Part shown: positions 52,010-60,976 of the stretch, piece by piece
Numbering within the stretch: position 1 is the first letter of the stretch
How the letters are laid out: each line of letters begins with the position of its first letter
DNA from: Anaerolineales bacterium
GTDB lineage: Bacteria; Chloroflexota; Anaerolineae; Anaerolineales; Villigracilaceae
DNA: 64,000 bases
Direction: 5' to 3'
Assembly (NCBI GenBank): GCA_015075725.1
Contig: JABTTV010000001.1
Span: forward strand, 3,224,001-3,288,000
Made by a program: the position numbers and the translations under genes
Notes under the pieces: model-generated
The model's database searches: none
Told to the model about the DNA's origin: nothing
The model's input: only the letters and a program-made list of their open reading frames with translations

Positions 52010-53431
52010 ATGCCCAAAACCATCAATGTGCTATTCCTCGCCGCCGAAGCGGATCCTTTCATCAAGGTCGGCGGTTTGGGGGATGTTGCGGGGGTTCTGC
52101 CGCGTGAACTGCGCGCGCTTTCCACCGATGAAGTGACGCTCGACGTGCGGCTCGTGTTACCGCATCACCAATCTGTGAAGGCGGAGAATCTCCGTCCCGT
52201 GGAACTCTTTTCCATACCGCGAGGCAATTCCGAGGTCGGGGTGGAGGCGTTCGAGACGTCGCATGACGGCATGCCCGTCTATTTGATCAACGGCGACCCC
52301 ATTCGTTCGGGAGGCTCGGTCTATTCTCTCGACACAAAACTGGACACGGAAAAATATGTGTTCTTCTCGCTGGCGGCAATCGAGTTGACGAAACATATCA
52401 ACTTTCAGCCGGATGTGATACATGCGAACGATTGGCATACGGCGTTGAGCGTCTATGTAAACCTGACGAAACGTTGGGAAGCCGGTGCGAAGCATGTGGC
52501 GGGATTGATCACGCTTCACAACCTGCCTTTCATGGGCACGGATGTCGGCGCCCTTCTCGACAGTTATAAGATAAAACTTGCGCAGACCGACCTGCCGGAA
52601 TGGGCAAGAGTGCAGGCATTGCCGCTGGGTTTGTGGGCTTCAGACGCGATTGTCGCTGTCTCACCGGGATATGCGAAGGAGGTGTTGACCGAGGAATTCG
52701 GCTGTGGGTTGCAGGATTTTTTGAGTCAACGAAGCGAAACGCTTAGCGGAATTTTGAACGGCATCGACACCGTCTCGTTCGACCCTGCAACGGATAGAGC
52801 GCTGAGTGTCAATTATGATCTTGAAACCCTTGACCGCCGCGCAGAGAACAAGGAACTCCTGCAGGAAAAACTCGGGCTGGCACGGAATCCGCATGTCCCA
52901 TTGCTGGGAATCGTTTCACGCATGGATGTTCAAAAAGGCATCGACCTTGCCTTTTCTGCGCTCAAAAGCATGAAGAACACGAATTTTCAGGCTGTCATTC
53001 TTGGAACGGGCGACCCGAAGCTAGAGGAAGCCGCGCGCGAGCTGCAAACGAATTTCCCGGAAAAAATAAAAGCAGAATTGCGCTTCGATGCAAACCTTGC
53101 CCGGCAGATCTATGCAGGCGCGGATATGCTTCTCATGCCTTCGCGGTACGAACCTTGCGGGCTCGCGCAAATGATCGCCATGCGCTACGGCTGCGTGCCT
53201 GTTGTGCGCGCGGTGGGCGGATTGAAAGACACTGTCATTCAGAACGAAACCGGTTTTGTGTTCGAAAAGGCACACCACATGTCTTTAACGGGGGCGATCA
53301 AGGCTGCGATCAAAGTACTGGAAGATCGCGAGAAATGGTCTGCCATTCAGCGGAAGGGGATGTCGCAGGACTTCACCTGGAAGGCTTCCGCGAAAAAATA
53401 TCTCGAACTCTACGATTCGTTGGTTAAATAA
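52010..53431 (+). CDS. glgA: Glycogen synthase (ADP-glucose type)
   Basis: 473 residues, GT5 glycosyltransferase of glycogen synthesis. The N-terminal KVGGLGDVAGVLPREL motif binds ADP-glucose; the C-terminal domain has GIVSRMDVQKGIDL and MPSRYEPCGLAQMIAMRYG. It extends alpha-1,4-glucan chains in the cytoplasm. The malQ gene follows 103 nt downstream on the same strand, a glycogen metabolism pair. The start at 52010 sits 7 nt after a -10 box. Confidence 0.93.
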   Translation: MPKTINVLFLAAEADPFIKVGGLGDVAGVLPRELRALSTDEVTLDVRLVLPHHQSVKAENLRPVELFSIPRGNSEVGVEAFETSHDGMPVYLINGDPIRSGGSVYSLDTKLDTEKYVFFSLAAIELTKHINFQPDVIHANDWHTALSVYVNLTKRWEAGAKHVAGLITLHNLPFMGTDVGALLDSYKIKLAQTDLPEWARVQALPLGLWASDAIVAVSPGYAKEVLTEEFGCGLQDFLSQRSETLSGILNGIDTVSFDPATDRALSVNYDLETLDRRAENKELLQEKLGLARNPHVPLLGIVSRMDVQKGIDLAFSALKSMKNTNFQAVILGTGDPKLEEAARELQTNFPEKIKAELRFDANLARQIYAGADMLLMPSRYEPCGLAQMIAMRYGCVPVVRAVGGLKDTVIQNETGFVFEKAHHMSLTGAIKAAIKVLEDREKWSAIQRKGMSQDFTWKASAKKYLELYDSLVK

Positions 53432-53534
53432 TATCAGGATTGAAAAAAAGAATGGCGAATCGGACCAATAACAATTTGCCATCCTCTTTAATCTCCGCAT
53501 GGTTTTGAATAATTTCATAGACGATGGAATATCA

Positions 53535-55040
53535 ATGACTTTCAAACGCTCCTCAGGAATCCTGCTTCATCCGACAAGCCTGCCCGGTCCATTTGGCATT
53601 GGCGACCTTGGCCCGCAAGCCTTTCGGTTCATCGATTGGCTTGCATCCACCGGCTGCAAACTTTGGCAGATTCTTCCTCTCGGTCCCACCGGGTATGGCG
53701 ATTCGCCTTATCAGTGTTTCTCTGCTTTCGCGGGGAATCCCTATATCATCAGCCCGGATGCCATGTTCGAAGACGGATTGTTGACTCAAACTGACCTGGA
53801 TTCGATGAAGGACCTGCCCGCCTCTCGCGTTGATTTCGGCCTGATCATACCGAAAAAGCTGAATCTATTGCTGACGGCTTATCAGCGCTTCAAGATCAAC
53901 CCCGAAGCATTACGAAACGAGTTTACCTATTTTTGCGCCGAGAATGCCTTCTGGTTGGACGATTTCTCCTTATTCATGTCCCTGAAAGAGGCGAACGGCG
54001 GCGGCGCATGGAACGGCTGGGATTCGAACCTGCGTTCAGGAAAAAAATCCGCTCTCGATAAAGCAAAGAAAGAACTCGCTGAATCAATCGAGCAATATTC
54101 CTTCTATCAATTCCTGTTTTTCCGTCAGTGGAGCAAACTCCGCAAATACGCCAATGAAAAAGGGATTCAGATCATGGGCGATATCCCCATCTTTGTCGCC
54201 TACGACTCCGCTGACGTGTGGGCAAATCCTGAATTGTTCTATCTCGACGAGAGCGGGAGTCCCACCGTCGTGGCAGGCGTGCCGCCAGACCTTTTCTCAA
54301 CCACCGGTCAACTGTGGGGGAATCCGCTTTACAACTGGGATGTTCATCAAAGGGACGGTTACAAGTGGTGGTTGTCGCGGGTCCGGTTTGCGCTGGGCAC
54401 TGTCGATATCTTACGCTTCGACCACTTCCGCGGATTTGCGGGCTATTACGAAATACCCGCTTCGCACACCACCGCCGAACACGGACGCTGGGTTCCCGGT
54501 CCCGGCAAGGATTTGTTCAAAGCTATCGACGAAGACCTTGGCAACGGAATTATCGTCCCTGGAACCGGTCTGCCCATCGTTGCCGAAGACCTGGGACTCA
54601 TCACACCGGATGTCATTGAATTGCTCGATGCGTTTCATCTGCCCGGCATGAAAGTCTTGCAATTCGCCTTTAGCGGACCGGAGAATCCCTTCCTGCCGCA
54701 CAACTACGTGCCGAACTGCGTCGCTTATACAGGCACGCATGATAATGATACGGCGATGGGATGGTTCGCGACCGCATCTGAGAAAGAAAAGGATTTCGCG
54801 CTCCGCTATCTTGGCGTGGACGGCCGCGACTTCGCCTGGGACCTCATCCGTGGCGTGTGGAAATCCGTTGCAGTCTTTGCAGTTGCTCCCATGCAGGATG
54901 TGCTAAGTTGTGATGGCTCCGCCCGCATGAACTTCCCCAGCAGACTCGGTGGGAATTGGGAATGGCGGATGTCCGAGGCAGATTTACGCGAAGATTTGGC
55001 GCAGAGATTGAAGGATTTGAACTGGATGACGCTGAGATAG
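53535..55040 (+). CDS. malQ: 4-alpha-glucanotransferase (amylomaltase)
   Basis: 501 residues, GH77. RSSGILLHPTSLPGPFGIGDLG is the typical N-terminus; catalytic segments are LRFDHFRGFAGYYEIPA (nucleophile Asp), IVAEDLGLITPDV (acid/base Glu) and YTGTHDNDTAMGW. It moves alpha-1,4-glucan segments between chains, acting on glycogen or maltodextrin. The upstream in-frame Met at 53499 is not used; ATG 53535 fits the family start. Confidence 0.94.
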   Translation: MTFKRSSGILLHPTSLPGPFGIGDLGPQAFRFIDWLASTGCKLWQILPLGPTGYGDSPYQCFSAFAGNPYIISPDAMFEDGLLTQTDLDSMKDLPASRVDFGLIIPKKLNLLLTAYQRFKINPEALRNEFTYFCAENAFWLDDFSLFMSLKEANGGGAWNGWDSNLRSGKKSALDKAKKELAESIEQYSFYQFLFFRQWSKLRKYANEKGIQIMGDIPIFVAYDSADVWANPELFYLDESGSPTVVAGVPPDLFSTTGQLWGNPLYNWDVHQRDGYKWWLSRVRFALGTVDILRFDHFRGFAGYYEIPASHTTAEHGRWVPGPGKDLFKAIDEDLGNGIIVPGTGLPIVAEDLGLITPDVIELLDAFHLPGMKVLQFAFSGPENPFLPHNYVPNCVAYTGTHDNDTAMGWFATASEKEKDFALRYLGVDGRDFAWDLIRGVWKSVAVFAVAPMQDVLSCDGSARMNFPSRLGGNWEWRMSEADLREDLAQRLKDLNWMTLR

Positions 55041-55090
55041 GAGGCACATGGGGGCTTGACTGCTTGGAATTCAATCTCGAGGTTATATTG

Positions 55091-56494
55091 ATGAGAACGG
55101 ATAAATATTCACCGAAATTTTCACGCCGGGATTTCTTGAAAGTCGCATCCATTGGGGTGGCATCTGCGATGGCTGTTTCTTGCGGAGTCGTCTCAACTGA
55201 GGAGGAAGGTATGACCGACCACTTGCCCACCCACGCAGACGTGCTTGTGTTGGGTGCAGGTATAGCCGGTCTCGCCGCTGCCCGTGCTTTGATGGAACAG
55301 GGGCGCAGTGTCATCATCCTCGAAGCGCGGGATCGAATCGGCGGGCGGTTGTGGACCGATTCATCCCTTGGGCTTCCCTTGGATTTGGGCGCTTCGTGGA
55401 TTCACGGTGTAGATGGGAATCCCATTGCGAAGCTGGCTAAACAGTTTGGGACGAAGACCGCTCCGACAGACGAGGAGAGCGGCATCATGTTTGCGGCAGA
55501 CGGGAGCGAATTGCCGGAAGATGAATTCGAACGTATGGAAGCCTTGTTCGATGAGCTGTACGAAAGGGTCGTTGAGAGATCGATCATGAGCGATACAGAC
55601 AAGCCGTTGCAAGCGGTTTTGGATCAGTTCCTCTCTGACAGCGAATATTCTGAAGCAGACTTGCGCCGATTAAATTTTTACATCCATTTGGTGACGGCTT
55701 TGGAATACGGCGCCGACGCAAAAGACCTCTCAGCATGGTGGTGGGATCAGGGTGAGGAGTTCGGCGGCGAGGAAGTCATCTTCCCAGGCGGGTACAACCA
55801 GATCTCAGATGGTCTCGCAAAAGGCTTGAATATCTGCTTGGGGACGGTGGTGAAAATTGTCCGCTATGGCGCGGATGGGGTGGAGGTGGAAACGTCTGGG
55901 GGGAATTATGTGGCAGATAAGGCTGTGGTGACGTTTCCGCTTGGGGTGTTGAGACAGGCATCGGTCAAGTTCGAGCCGCCGCTTCCTGAATCAAAGCGGG
56001 AATCGATCGAGCGACTCGGAATGGGAGTCCTCAATAAAGTCTATTTGAAATTTCCTGCGCCCTTTTGGGGCGAGGATGTGGAGACGATCAGTTATGTGGG
56101 TGAGGAGTTGGGCGAGTGGTGCGATTGGTTTAGTTTTGTGCCGTTCACGGGCGAGCCAGTTTTAATGGCGTTCCACGGCGGCGATAAGGGCTTTGCGCTC
56201 GAAGAACTGCGTGACGATGAAATTACGAAAGGCGCAATGCATACGTTGCGCGTGATGTTTGGCGATGATATTCCTGAACCCGAAGGCGTTTTGATCACAC
56301 GCTGGGGCAAAGATCCGTTTTCATTCGGCGCGTATTCGCACATCCCGCCTTTTGCAAGTGGTGATGATTACGATACGCTCGCCGAACCTGTGGGGGAGGT
56401 TTTATTCTTCGCGGGCGAGGCAACATCGCGCGAATATCCGAGCACGGTGCATGGAGCGTATTTGTCAGGATTGAGGGCGGCGGAAGAGTTATAA
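55091..56494 (+). CDS. Tat-exported flavin amine oxidase family protein
   Basis: 467 residues. The N-terminus has a Tat signal, SRRDFLKVASIG, ending in a lipobox-like AVSC, so it may be a Tat-exported lipoprotein. The FAD-binding GAGIAGLAAARALMEQG and EARDRIGGRLWT follow, then LGASWIHGVDG, and a C-terminal FAGEATSREYPSTVHGAYLSG, as in monoamine/polyamine oxidases. Substrate unknown. ATG 55091 begins the signal peptide; a longer frame overlaps malQ and has no support. Confidence 0.9.
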   Translation: MRTDKYSPKFSRRDFLKVASIGVASAMAVSCGVVSTEEEGMTDHLPTHADVLVLGAGIAGLAAARALMEQGRSVIILEARDRIGGRLWTDSSLGLPLDLGASWIHGVDGNPIAKLAKQFGTKTAPTDEESGIMFAADGSELPEDEFERMEALFDELYERVVERSIMSDTDKPLQAVLDQFLSDSEYSEADLRRLNFYIHLVTALEYGADAKDLSAWWWDQGEEFGGEEVIFPGGYNQISDGLAKGLNICLGTVVKIVRYGADGVEVETSGGNYVADKAVVTFPLGVLRQASVKFEPPLPESKRESIERLGMGVLNKVYLKFPAPFWGEDVETISYVGEELGEWCDWFSFVPFTGEPVLMAFHGGDKGFALEELRDDEITKGAMHTLRVMFGDDIPEPEGVLITRWGKDPFSFGAYSHIPPFASGDDYDTLAEPVGEVLFFAGEATSREYPSTVHGAYLSGLRAAEEL

Positions 56495-56513
56495 GACGAG
56501 ACCCGCAATTGAT

Positions 56514-56545
56514 AAAAATCCTCTTCATTCAAAGAGAGGATTTTT
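56514..56545 (+). terminator. Terminator of the amine oxidase gene
   Basis: An 11-bp stem AAAAATCCTCT (56514-56524) with AGAGGATTTTT (56535-56545), 10-nt loop and T-run, 20 nt after the stop. Confidence 0.85.
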
Positions 56546-56577
56546 TATTCGGAGTAACATAAATCACCTTACAAATT

Positions 56578-56657
56578 GTCACCTTGAGCGGCGCTGATGG
56601 CGCCCCGAAGGGTCTCTGAGACAATCGGAGAGATGCTAAGCTTCGCTCGGTATGAGG
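56578..56657. repeat. Interspersed palindromic repeat (GAGCG..CGAAGGGTCTC type)
   Basis: Left part TTGAGCG, GGCGC/GCGCC and CGAAGGGTCTC, right part GAGATGCTAAG then CTTCGCTCGGTATGA. It is similar in layout to the copy at 15739-15801 and lies between a terminator and the convergent membrane gene. Confidence 0.5.
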
Positions 56658-56720
56658 CCTAAAAGCATTAAGCTATTAAAGTTACCCTGAATATTGTTGT
56701 ATGTGTGAAGAATTTCAATG

Positions 56721-57083
56721 CTATACCGCAGCACGATGAAACAGCCAGGCTGACCCGAGGAAGAGTGCAATGAAGAATCCATTCAATAGTGAAAGTTCCA
56801 ATGCGCCGCTGAACGGGTAGCCCAATTTAGCAACGATTGCAATAACGGCGATCAAGGTCTGAATGACCGCCATGACGATCAACACGCGGGACATCCCATG
56901 GGGCTGGAAACGTGCGAACAATGAGCCGATGATCCCCGCAGCGATCACTCCGAAGTACATCAGGTTGGCAGAGTCGCCATCTGCTCCGATAATGCCGACT
57001 CCGAGGCTGAGCCAGATAAGCATGAGGACTGCGGCAAGCGCAGCGGCGATAGCCCATCCATAGGTTGATTTATTGGATTTCAT
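56721..57083 (-). CDS. Small four-span membrane protein, function unknown
   Basis: 120 residues with four hydrophobic spans (about 9-30, 40-58, 66-84, 96-116) and little else. AAGGAGA precedes ATG 57083. It is a single gene between a repeat element and a 213-nt AT-rich gap in which I see nothing else. No family is recognised. Confidence 0.75.
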   Translation of the reverse strand: MKSNKSTYGWAIAAALAAVLMLIWLSLGVGIIGADGDSANLMYFGVIAAGIIGSLFARFQPHGMSRVLIVMAVIQTLIAVIAIVAKLGYPFSGALELSLLNGFFIALFLGSAWLFHRAAV

Positions 57084-57296
57084 ATTTCTCCTTATTGTTA
57101 CAAGATTGTTCTGAAAATTATCCAGTCATTTTTCAATTGCCGCCTAATTATCCCAGCCTCGCCCTTCCCAACCCTATCAGAAAACTCAAATACTTTCCTT
57201 TTTGGGAATTGATTATTGTCTGGGCAGCCAATAAAAAAACAGACGCACCGCCCTGGCCTCGCCCGTCACTGATTACTGTTTAATTGATAACTGCTA

Positions 57297-58070
57297 TTAT
57301 TCAAACTCTATCTCGATCTCCTCGTCATCCGCCCATTCCTCGCTTCTTTCAAATTCGATATCGCCAAATAATACTTCCTGCTTTGCCGTCACGCGGTAGC
57401 GCTTGACCAACTCCAACAAAGCAAGAAAGGTTACGACAATTTCCACGCGGGTTGCTTTTTCCGTGATCAGACCGCTGAAGGTCATGCGCTGAATGTTCTT
57501 CAAAGTCCTTGTTATTAGATCAATCTTTTCGCGAATTGTGACCCTGGGCGGGGTGATGATCGTCCCGAGCGGTTCTTTTTGTCTGCTTTTAGCAAAGGCC
57601 GATTCCGCTGCTGTCAAAAGTTTTTCCAATGTAAGGTTCGAGAGATCGAGCTTCGGTTCCACTTTGGGTGGCGGTGCGACGCGCAAAAACGTCCGCAGGT
57701 TGTTCGACTGTCTTTCTTCCAGCCACGAAGCGATTTCCTTGTAGCGTTTGTATAACTTCAACTGCTCCACAAGCGATTCGCCCGGGTCTTCTTCACCGGG
57801 TTCGCGTTCGGGCGGCCGCGGCAGGAGCGCCTCAGACTTGATCTGCACCAGCTTCGCCGCAATCACCAGAAATGCCGATATCTCATCGGGGATCATGCGT
57901 TCCAATCCCTGCAGATGCGCGAGATATTGATCGGTCACCGAAGCAAGCGACACCGCCGTAATATCCAACTCGGCGCGTTCGATCAAACTCAACAACAGGT
58001 CAAGCGGACCTTCGTAAACAGAAGTCTGAACCTTATAACTGCGAAGTTGATTCCCGAGAAACCCGTCCAT
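57297..58070 (-). CDS. scpA: Segregation and condensation protein ScpA
   Basis: 257 residues, the kleisin subunit of the SMC-ScpAB condensin that compacts chromosomes. N-terminal VYEGPLDLLLSLIERAELDIT and the C-terminal winged-helix VVTFLALLELVKRYRVTAKQ are the two SMC-contact regions. scpB is not in the window. TATAAT ends 9 nt before ATG 58070, without a ribosome-binding site: likely leaderless. Confidence 0.95.
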   Translation of the reverse strand: MDGFLGNQLRSYKVQTSVYEGPLDLLLSLIERAELDITAVSLASVTDQYLAHLQGLERMIPDEISAFLVIAAKLVQIKSEALLPRPPEREPGEEDPGESLVEQLKLYKRYKEIASWLEERQSNNLRTFLRVAPPPKVEPKLDLSNLTLEKLLTAAESAFAKSRQKEPLGTIITPPRVTIREKIDLITRTLKNIQRMTFSGLITEKATRVEIVVTFLALLELVKRYRVTAKQEVLFGDIEFERSEEWADDEEIEIEFE

Positions 58071-58079
58071 GGCGGGCGA

Positions 58080-58085
58080 ATTATA
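58080..58085 (-). promoter_or_regulatory. -10 box (TATAAT) of scpA
   Basis: TATAAT on the minus strand, 9 nt before ATG 58070. Its expected -35 overlaps the divergent moaC -10. Confidence 0.55.
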
Positions 58086-58105
58086 TCATTCCAATAACGG
58101 CAGTG

Positions 58106-58111
58106 TATAAT
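58106..58111 (+). promoter_or_regulatory. -10 box (TATAAT) of moaC
   Basis: TATAAT ends 7 nt before ATG 58119. The expected -35 position (about 58083) overlaps the scpA -10 box. Confidence 0.55.
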
Positions 58112-58118
58112 CCTTGCC

Positions 58119-58595
58119 ATGTCCAAACTAACCCATCTCGATGACCATGGTCGCGCCAGAATGGTGGATGTCAGCCGCAAGCCCGACTCGGATCGGATTG
58201 CCGTTGCCCGCGGAGAAGTCCACATGACCAAAGCGACGCTGGGCTTGATCCGCGCCGGTCAGATAAAGAAGGGCGATGTATTGACCGTGGCGCAAATTGC
58301 GGGCATCACCGCCTCCAAGCGGACCTCGGACCTGATTCCCTTATGTCATCCTTTGCCTCTTTCCAAAGTTGACGTCGATCTCGAGCTCGACGACTCGCTC
58401 CCGGGGGTGGTCATCACTGCCACCGCCAAAGTGACCGGTAAAACCGGCGTCGAGATGGAAGCACTCACCGCAGTTTCTGTCGCTGCACTTACCGTTTACG
58501 ACATGGCGAAAGCCACCGAAAAAACAATGAAGATACAAAATATCCGGCTTATCGAAAAGCATGGCGGCGCGAGCGGTGATCTGGTCAATGAGTAA
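58119..58595 (+). CDS. moaC: Cyclic pyranopterin monophosphate synthase MoaC
   Basis: 158 residues, second step of molybdopterin synthesis. [19 protein letters not shown] and [19 protein letters not shown] are the conserved active-site blocks. It probably serves the xanthine-dehydrogenase-type enzyme at 15.8-19.9 kb. It is the first gene of a run moaC-cupin-moaD-moaE. The moaA and moaB partners are not in the window. Confidence 0.96.
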   Translation: MSKLTHLDDHGRARMVDVSRKPDSDRIAVARGEVHMTKATLGLIRAGQIKKGDVLTVAQIAGITASKRTSDLIPLCHPLPLSKVDVDLELDDSLPGVVITATAKVTGKTGVEMEALTAVSVAALTVYDMAKATEKTMKIQNIRLIEKHGGASGDLVNE

Positions 58596-58608
58596 ATTGG
58601 TATTGGAA

Positions 58609-58977
58609 ATGGATTACAGCCCCATAAATCTAAAAGAAAAGTTTTCAAAGTTTACCGAGCGCTGGTCGCCCAAGATCATCGCACAAATGAACGACTATCT
58701 TTTCAAGCTTGCCAAAATGCAGGGAGAATTTATCTGGCACGAACACCCCGAGACGGATGAGGTTTTCATCGTTGTCGAAGGGCGTCTTGACATCCTCTTT
58801 CGTGACGGCAGGGTTTCGCTTCATGAGGGGGAAATGTTCGTCGTGCCGAAAGGGATCGAACACAAACCTGCCGCAGAGCAGGAATGTCATATCCTTTTGA
58901 TCGAACCTGCCGGCACGGTCAACACAGGCGATGCAAAGGACACATCGCTGACCGCCCCAAATAACATCTGGATATGA
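58609..58977 (+). CDS. Cupin-domain protein between moaC and moaD
   Basis: 122 residues with a single cupin barrel: [20 protein letters not shown] and [20 protein letters not shown]. The His-His-Glu-His metal-site pattern ([12 protein letters not shown]) is present. It may act as an enzyme or a small-molecule-binding accessory of the cofactor pathway, inferred only from position. ATG 58609 fits cupin N-termini; ATG 58588, overlapping the moaC end by 8 nt, is an alternative. Confidence 0.75.
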   Translation: MDYSPINLKEKFSKFTERWSPKIIAQMNDYLFKLAKMQGEFIWHEHPETDEVFIVVEGRLDILFRDGRVSLHEGEMFVVPKGIEHKPAAEQECHILLIEPAGTVNTGDAKDTSLTAPNNIWI

Positions 58978-59004
58978 TGCTCTTCAACCTACAACCTGAT
59001 AACC

Positions 59005-59262
59005 ATGGAAACCAAGAACCATATCAAACTCCTTTTCTTTGCCACCATCCGTGACCGCGCCGGGACAAGATCATTGGAAATGGACATCCCGGACGATATG
59101 ACGATCCTGCAATTGAAACAAAAACTCGGCGCAGATTATCCCAATTTGAAAGAGTCAATGAAATCCGTCCTGATTACCATTGACCGCGAGTATGCGTTCG
59201 ATGAAGCCATCATTCCCTCAAATGCGGAAATAGCCCTCTTCCCACCCGTCAGCGGCGGTTAA
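59005..59262 (+). CDS. moaD: Molybdopterin synthase sulfur carrier subunit MoaD
   Basis: 85 residues, ubiquitin-like fold ending in the obligatory Gly-Gly (PPVSGG) that is thiocarboxylated to give sulfur to the cofactor. N-terminal LLFFATIRDRAG and the IALFPPVSGG end are typical. moaE starts 9 nt later; the two gene products form molybdopterin synthase. Confidence 0.93.
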   Translation: METKNHIKLLFFATIRDRAGTRSLEMDIPDDMTILQLKQKLGADYPNLKESMKSVLITIDREYAFDEAIIPSNAEIALFPPVSGG

Positions 59263-59271
59263 CCTGCGACC

Positions 59272-59739
59272 ATGCAACCTTCAAAATTCCCAACGATTTA
59301 CTCCGTCACCGAATCCGAGATCGACTTGAATGATTTGCTCGACAGGATCACGCTCCCGTCCACGGGGGCAGCGGCGATCTTTACAGGCATGGTGCGGGGT
59401 GTGACGTCTCGCGGCGACGCCCATGAGACCGAATACCTCGAATACGAATCTTATGTCCCTATGGCAGAAGCTAAAATGAAGCAAGTTGCCGACGAAATTC
59501 GCGAGAAATGGCCCGTTGTGGAAGGCATCGCCGTTGTACAGCGCATCGGCAAACTCTACCCGAAAACACCGACCGTCCTCATCGCCTGTACTGCCGCCCA
59601 TCGCGACACAGGGGTGTTCGATGCTGCGCGTTATGGCATCGACCGCCTCAAAGAGATCGTGCCTATTTGGAAAAAGGAGGTCGGACCGAACGGGCAGGAA
59701 TGGGTCGAGGGTGATTACATCCCGAAGCCGGGAGAGTAA
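59272..59739 (+). CDS. moaE: Molybdopterin synthase catalytic subunit MoaE
   Basis: 155 residues. AAAIFTGMVRG, LEYESYVPMAEAKMK, VVQRIGKLYP and the catalytic-Lys segment PIWKKEVGPNGQEWVEGD are the family signatures. With MoaD it makes molybdopterin from cyclic pyranopterin monophosphate. Confidence 0.95.
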   Translation: MQPSKFPTIYSVTESEIDLNDLLDRITLPSTGAAAIFTGMVRGVTSRGDAHETEYLEYESYVPMAEAKMKQVADEIREKWPVVEGIAVVQRIGKLYPKTPTVLIACTAAHRDTGVFDAARYGIDRLKEIVPIWKKEVGPNGQEWVEGDYIPKPGE

Positions 59740-59776
59740 AACAAATCAATAGGCTTGTTCTGCGAAATGCTGATAA

Positions 59777-60340
59777 ATGATGTTCCTTCATACCCACCGC
59801 CTTCTCATCCGAAATTTCAATGCCTCCGACCTGGAGGCATTTTGGGCATATCGCAACGATCCGCAAGTGGCAAAATTTCAGAGCTGGTCTTTACCTTACT
59901 CTCGCGAGAAAGGCGAGGCATTGATTCGCGAAATGCAAGATATCCACACGCCCCGGCAGGGGGAGTGGCTGCAACTTGCGCTCGAGCTAAAAGAGACGGG
60001 CGAATTGATCGGGGATGTGGTGTTCGGCGTAAAGGAGAATGATGCACGCCAATGCTCGGTGGGATTTACGGTCGCCTATGCTTTTCAGAAAAACGGATTT
60101 GCCACCGAAGCCATGACCGCCCTGCTTGATTACCTCTTCGAAGACGTGGATATGCACCGCGTCGTTGCAGATTGCGATACGGAGAATGTCGGTTCGTGGA
60201 AGACACTGGAGAAACTCGGATTCCGCCGCGAAGCGCAATTTGTGGAAAGTTTCATGGAGGGCAAGGAATATCGAAGCGAATATTTCTACGGGCTTCTTCA
60301 ACGCGAATGGCGGGCTAAAGCCACTTTTCGAAATTGCTGA
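59777..60340 (+). CDS. GNAT acetyltransferase, RimJ/RimL type
   Basis: 187 residues. LLIRNFNASDLEAFWAYRND, VGFTVAYAFQKNGFATEAM and DCDTENVGSWKTLEKLGFRRE are typical of ribosomal-protein N-acetyltransferase-like GNATs. Substrate unknown. The next GNAT gene starts on the last base of its stop (TGATG), so the two are coupled. Confidence 0.88.
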   Translation: MMFLHTHRLLIRNFNASDLEAFWAYRNDPQVAKFQSWSLPYSREKGEALIREMQDIHTPRQGEWLQLALELKETGELIGDVVFGVKENDARQCSVGFTVAYAFQKNGFATEAMTALLDYLFEDVDMHRVVADCDTENVGSWKTLEKLGFRREAQFVESFMEGKEYRSEYFYGLLQREWRAKATFRNC

Positions 60341-60864
60341 TGGTTAAGATTCGCAAGGCCGTGCTCGAAGACGCTCCTGCCATTGCCGTTGTCCACGTGA
60401 CGGCGTGGAGAGAGGCATATCGGGGGATCGTGTCTGATGAAGTTTTGAACAGCCTCTCAGTTAAACGCCGGACGGAACAATGGGTGAATTCGCTTTCAGA
60501 TGAGAGTCATCCGTACCGCCGTGCATTCGTGGCGGAAACGAACGGTCAGGTCGCCGGGTTTGCCAATTACGGCCCGCCTCAGGATATCTCATTTGGATTC
60601 GATGGCGAACTGTTCGCGATCTATGTATTGCGAAATGCTCAAAAACAAGGAACTGGTAAAGAACTTGTTTATGAAGTGGTAAAAGGGATGCGCGATCTGG
60701 GATGGGAGTCCATGATGGTCTGGGTCTTGAAAGATAATCCATCGCGCGGATTTTACGAGCAGCTGGGCGGTTCGTATCTGGCGGAAAGGTCGATCGAGAT
60801 CGGCGGTGAACCGCTGATTGAGGTCGCTTATGGGTGGCGGGACTTGAATAAATTTCCGGCGTAG
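60340..60864 (+). CDS. GNAT-family N-acetyltransferase
   Basis: 174 residues. IRKAVLEDAPAIAVVHVTAW, FAIYVLRNAQKQGTGKELVY (acetyl-CoA motif A) and WVLKDNPSRGFYEQLGGSYL are characteristic. Start overlaps the upstream GNAT stop by 1 nt; an in-frame TTG at 60334 is less likely. Substrate unknown. Confidence 0.88.
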   Translation: MVKIRKAVLEDAPAIAVVHVTAWREAYRGIVSDEVLNSLSVKRRTEQWVNSLSDESHPYRRAFVAETNGQVAGFANYGPPQDISFGFDGELFAIYVLRNAQKQGTGKELVYEVVKGMRDLGWESMMVWVLKDNPSRGFYEQLGGSYLAERSIEIGGEPLIEVAYGWRDLNKFPA

Positions 60865-60976
60865 TGGGGCGAATGGAGGCTGATCCAGTTATGGCACGGG
60901 GAAGAGGCGGTAGCGTCACGAATTCGATCATTCTGTGTTTATATTATCGCTACATTTATCTCTTTTCGGAGGCGCA

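Noticed and set aside
58595..58609. Second cupin start at 58588 overlapping moaC
   Set aside because: Kept only as an alternative; the core cupin alignment begins at 58609.
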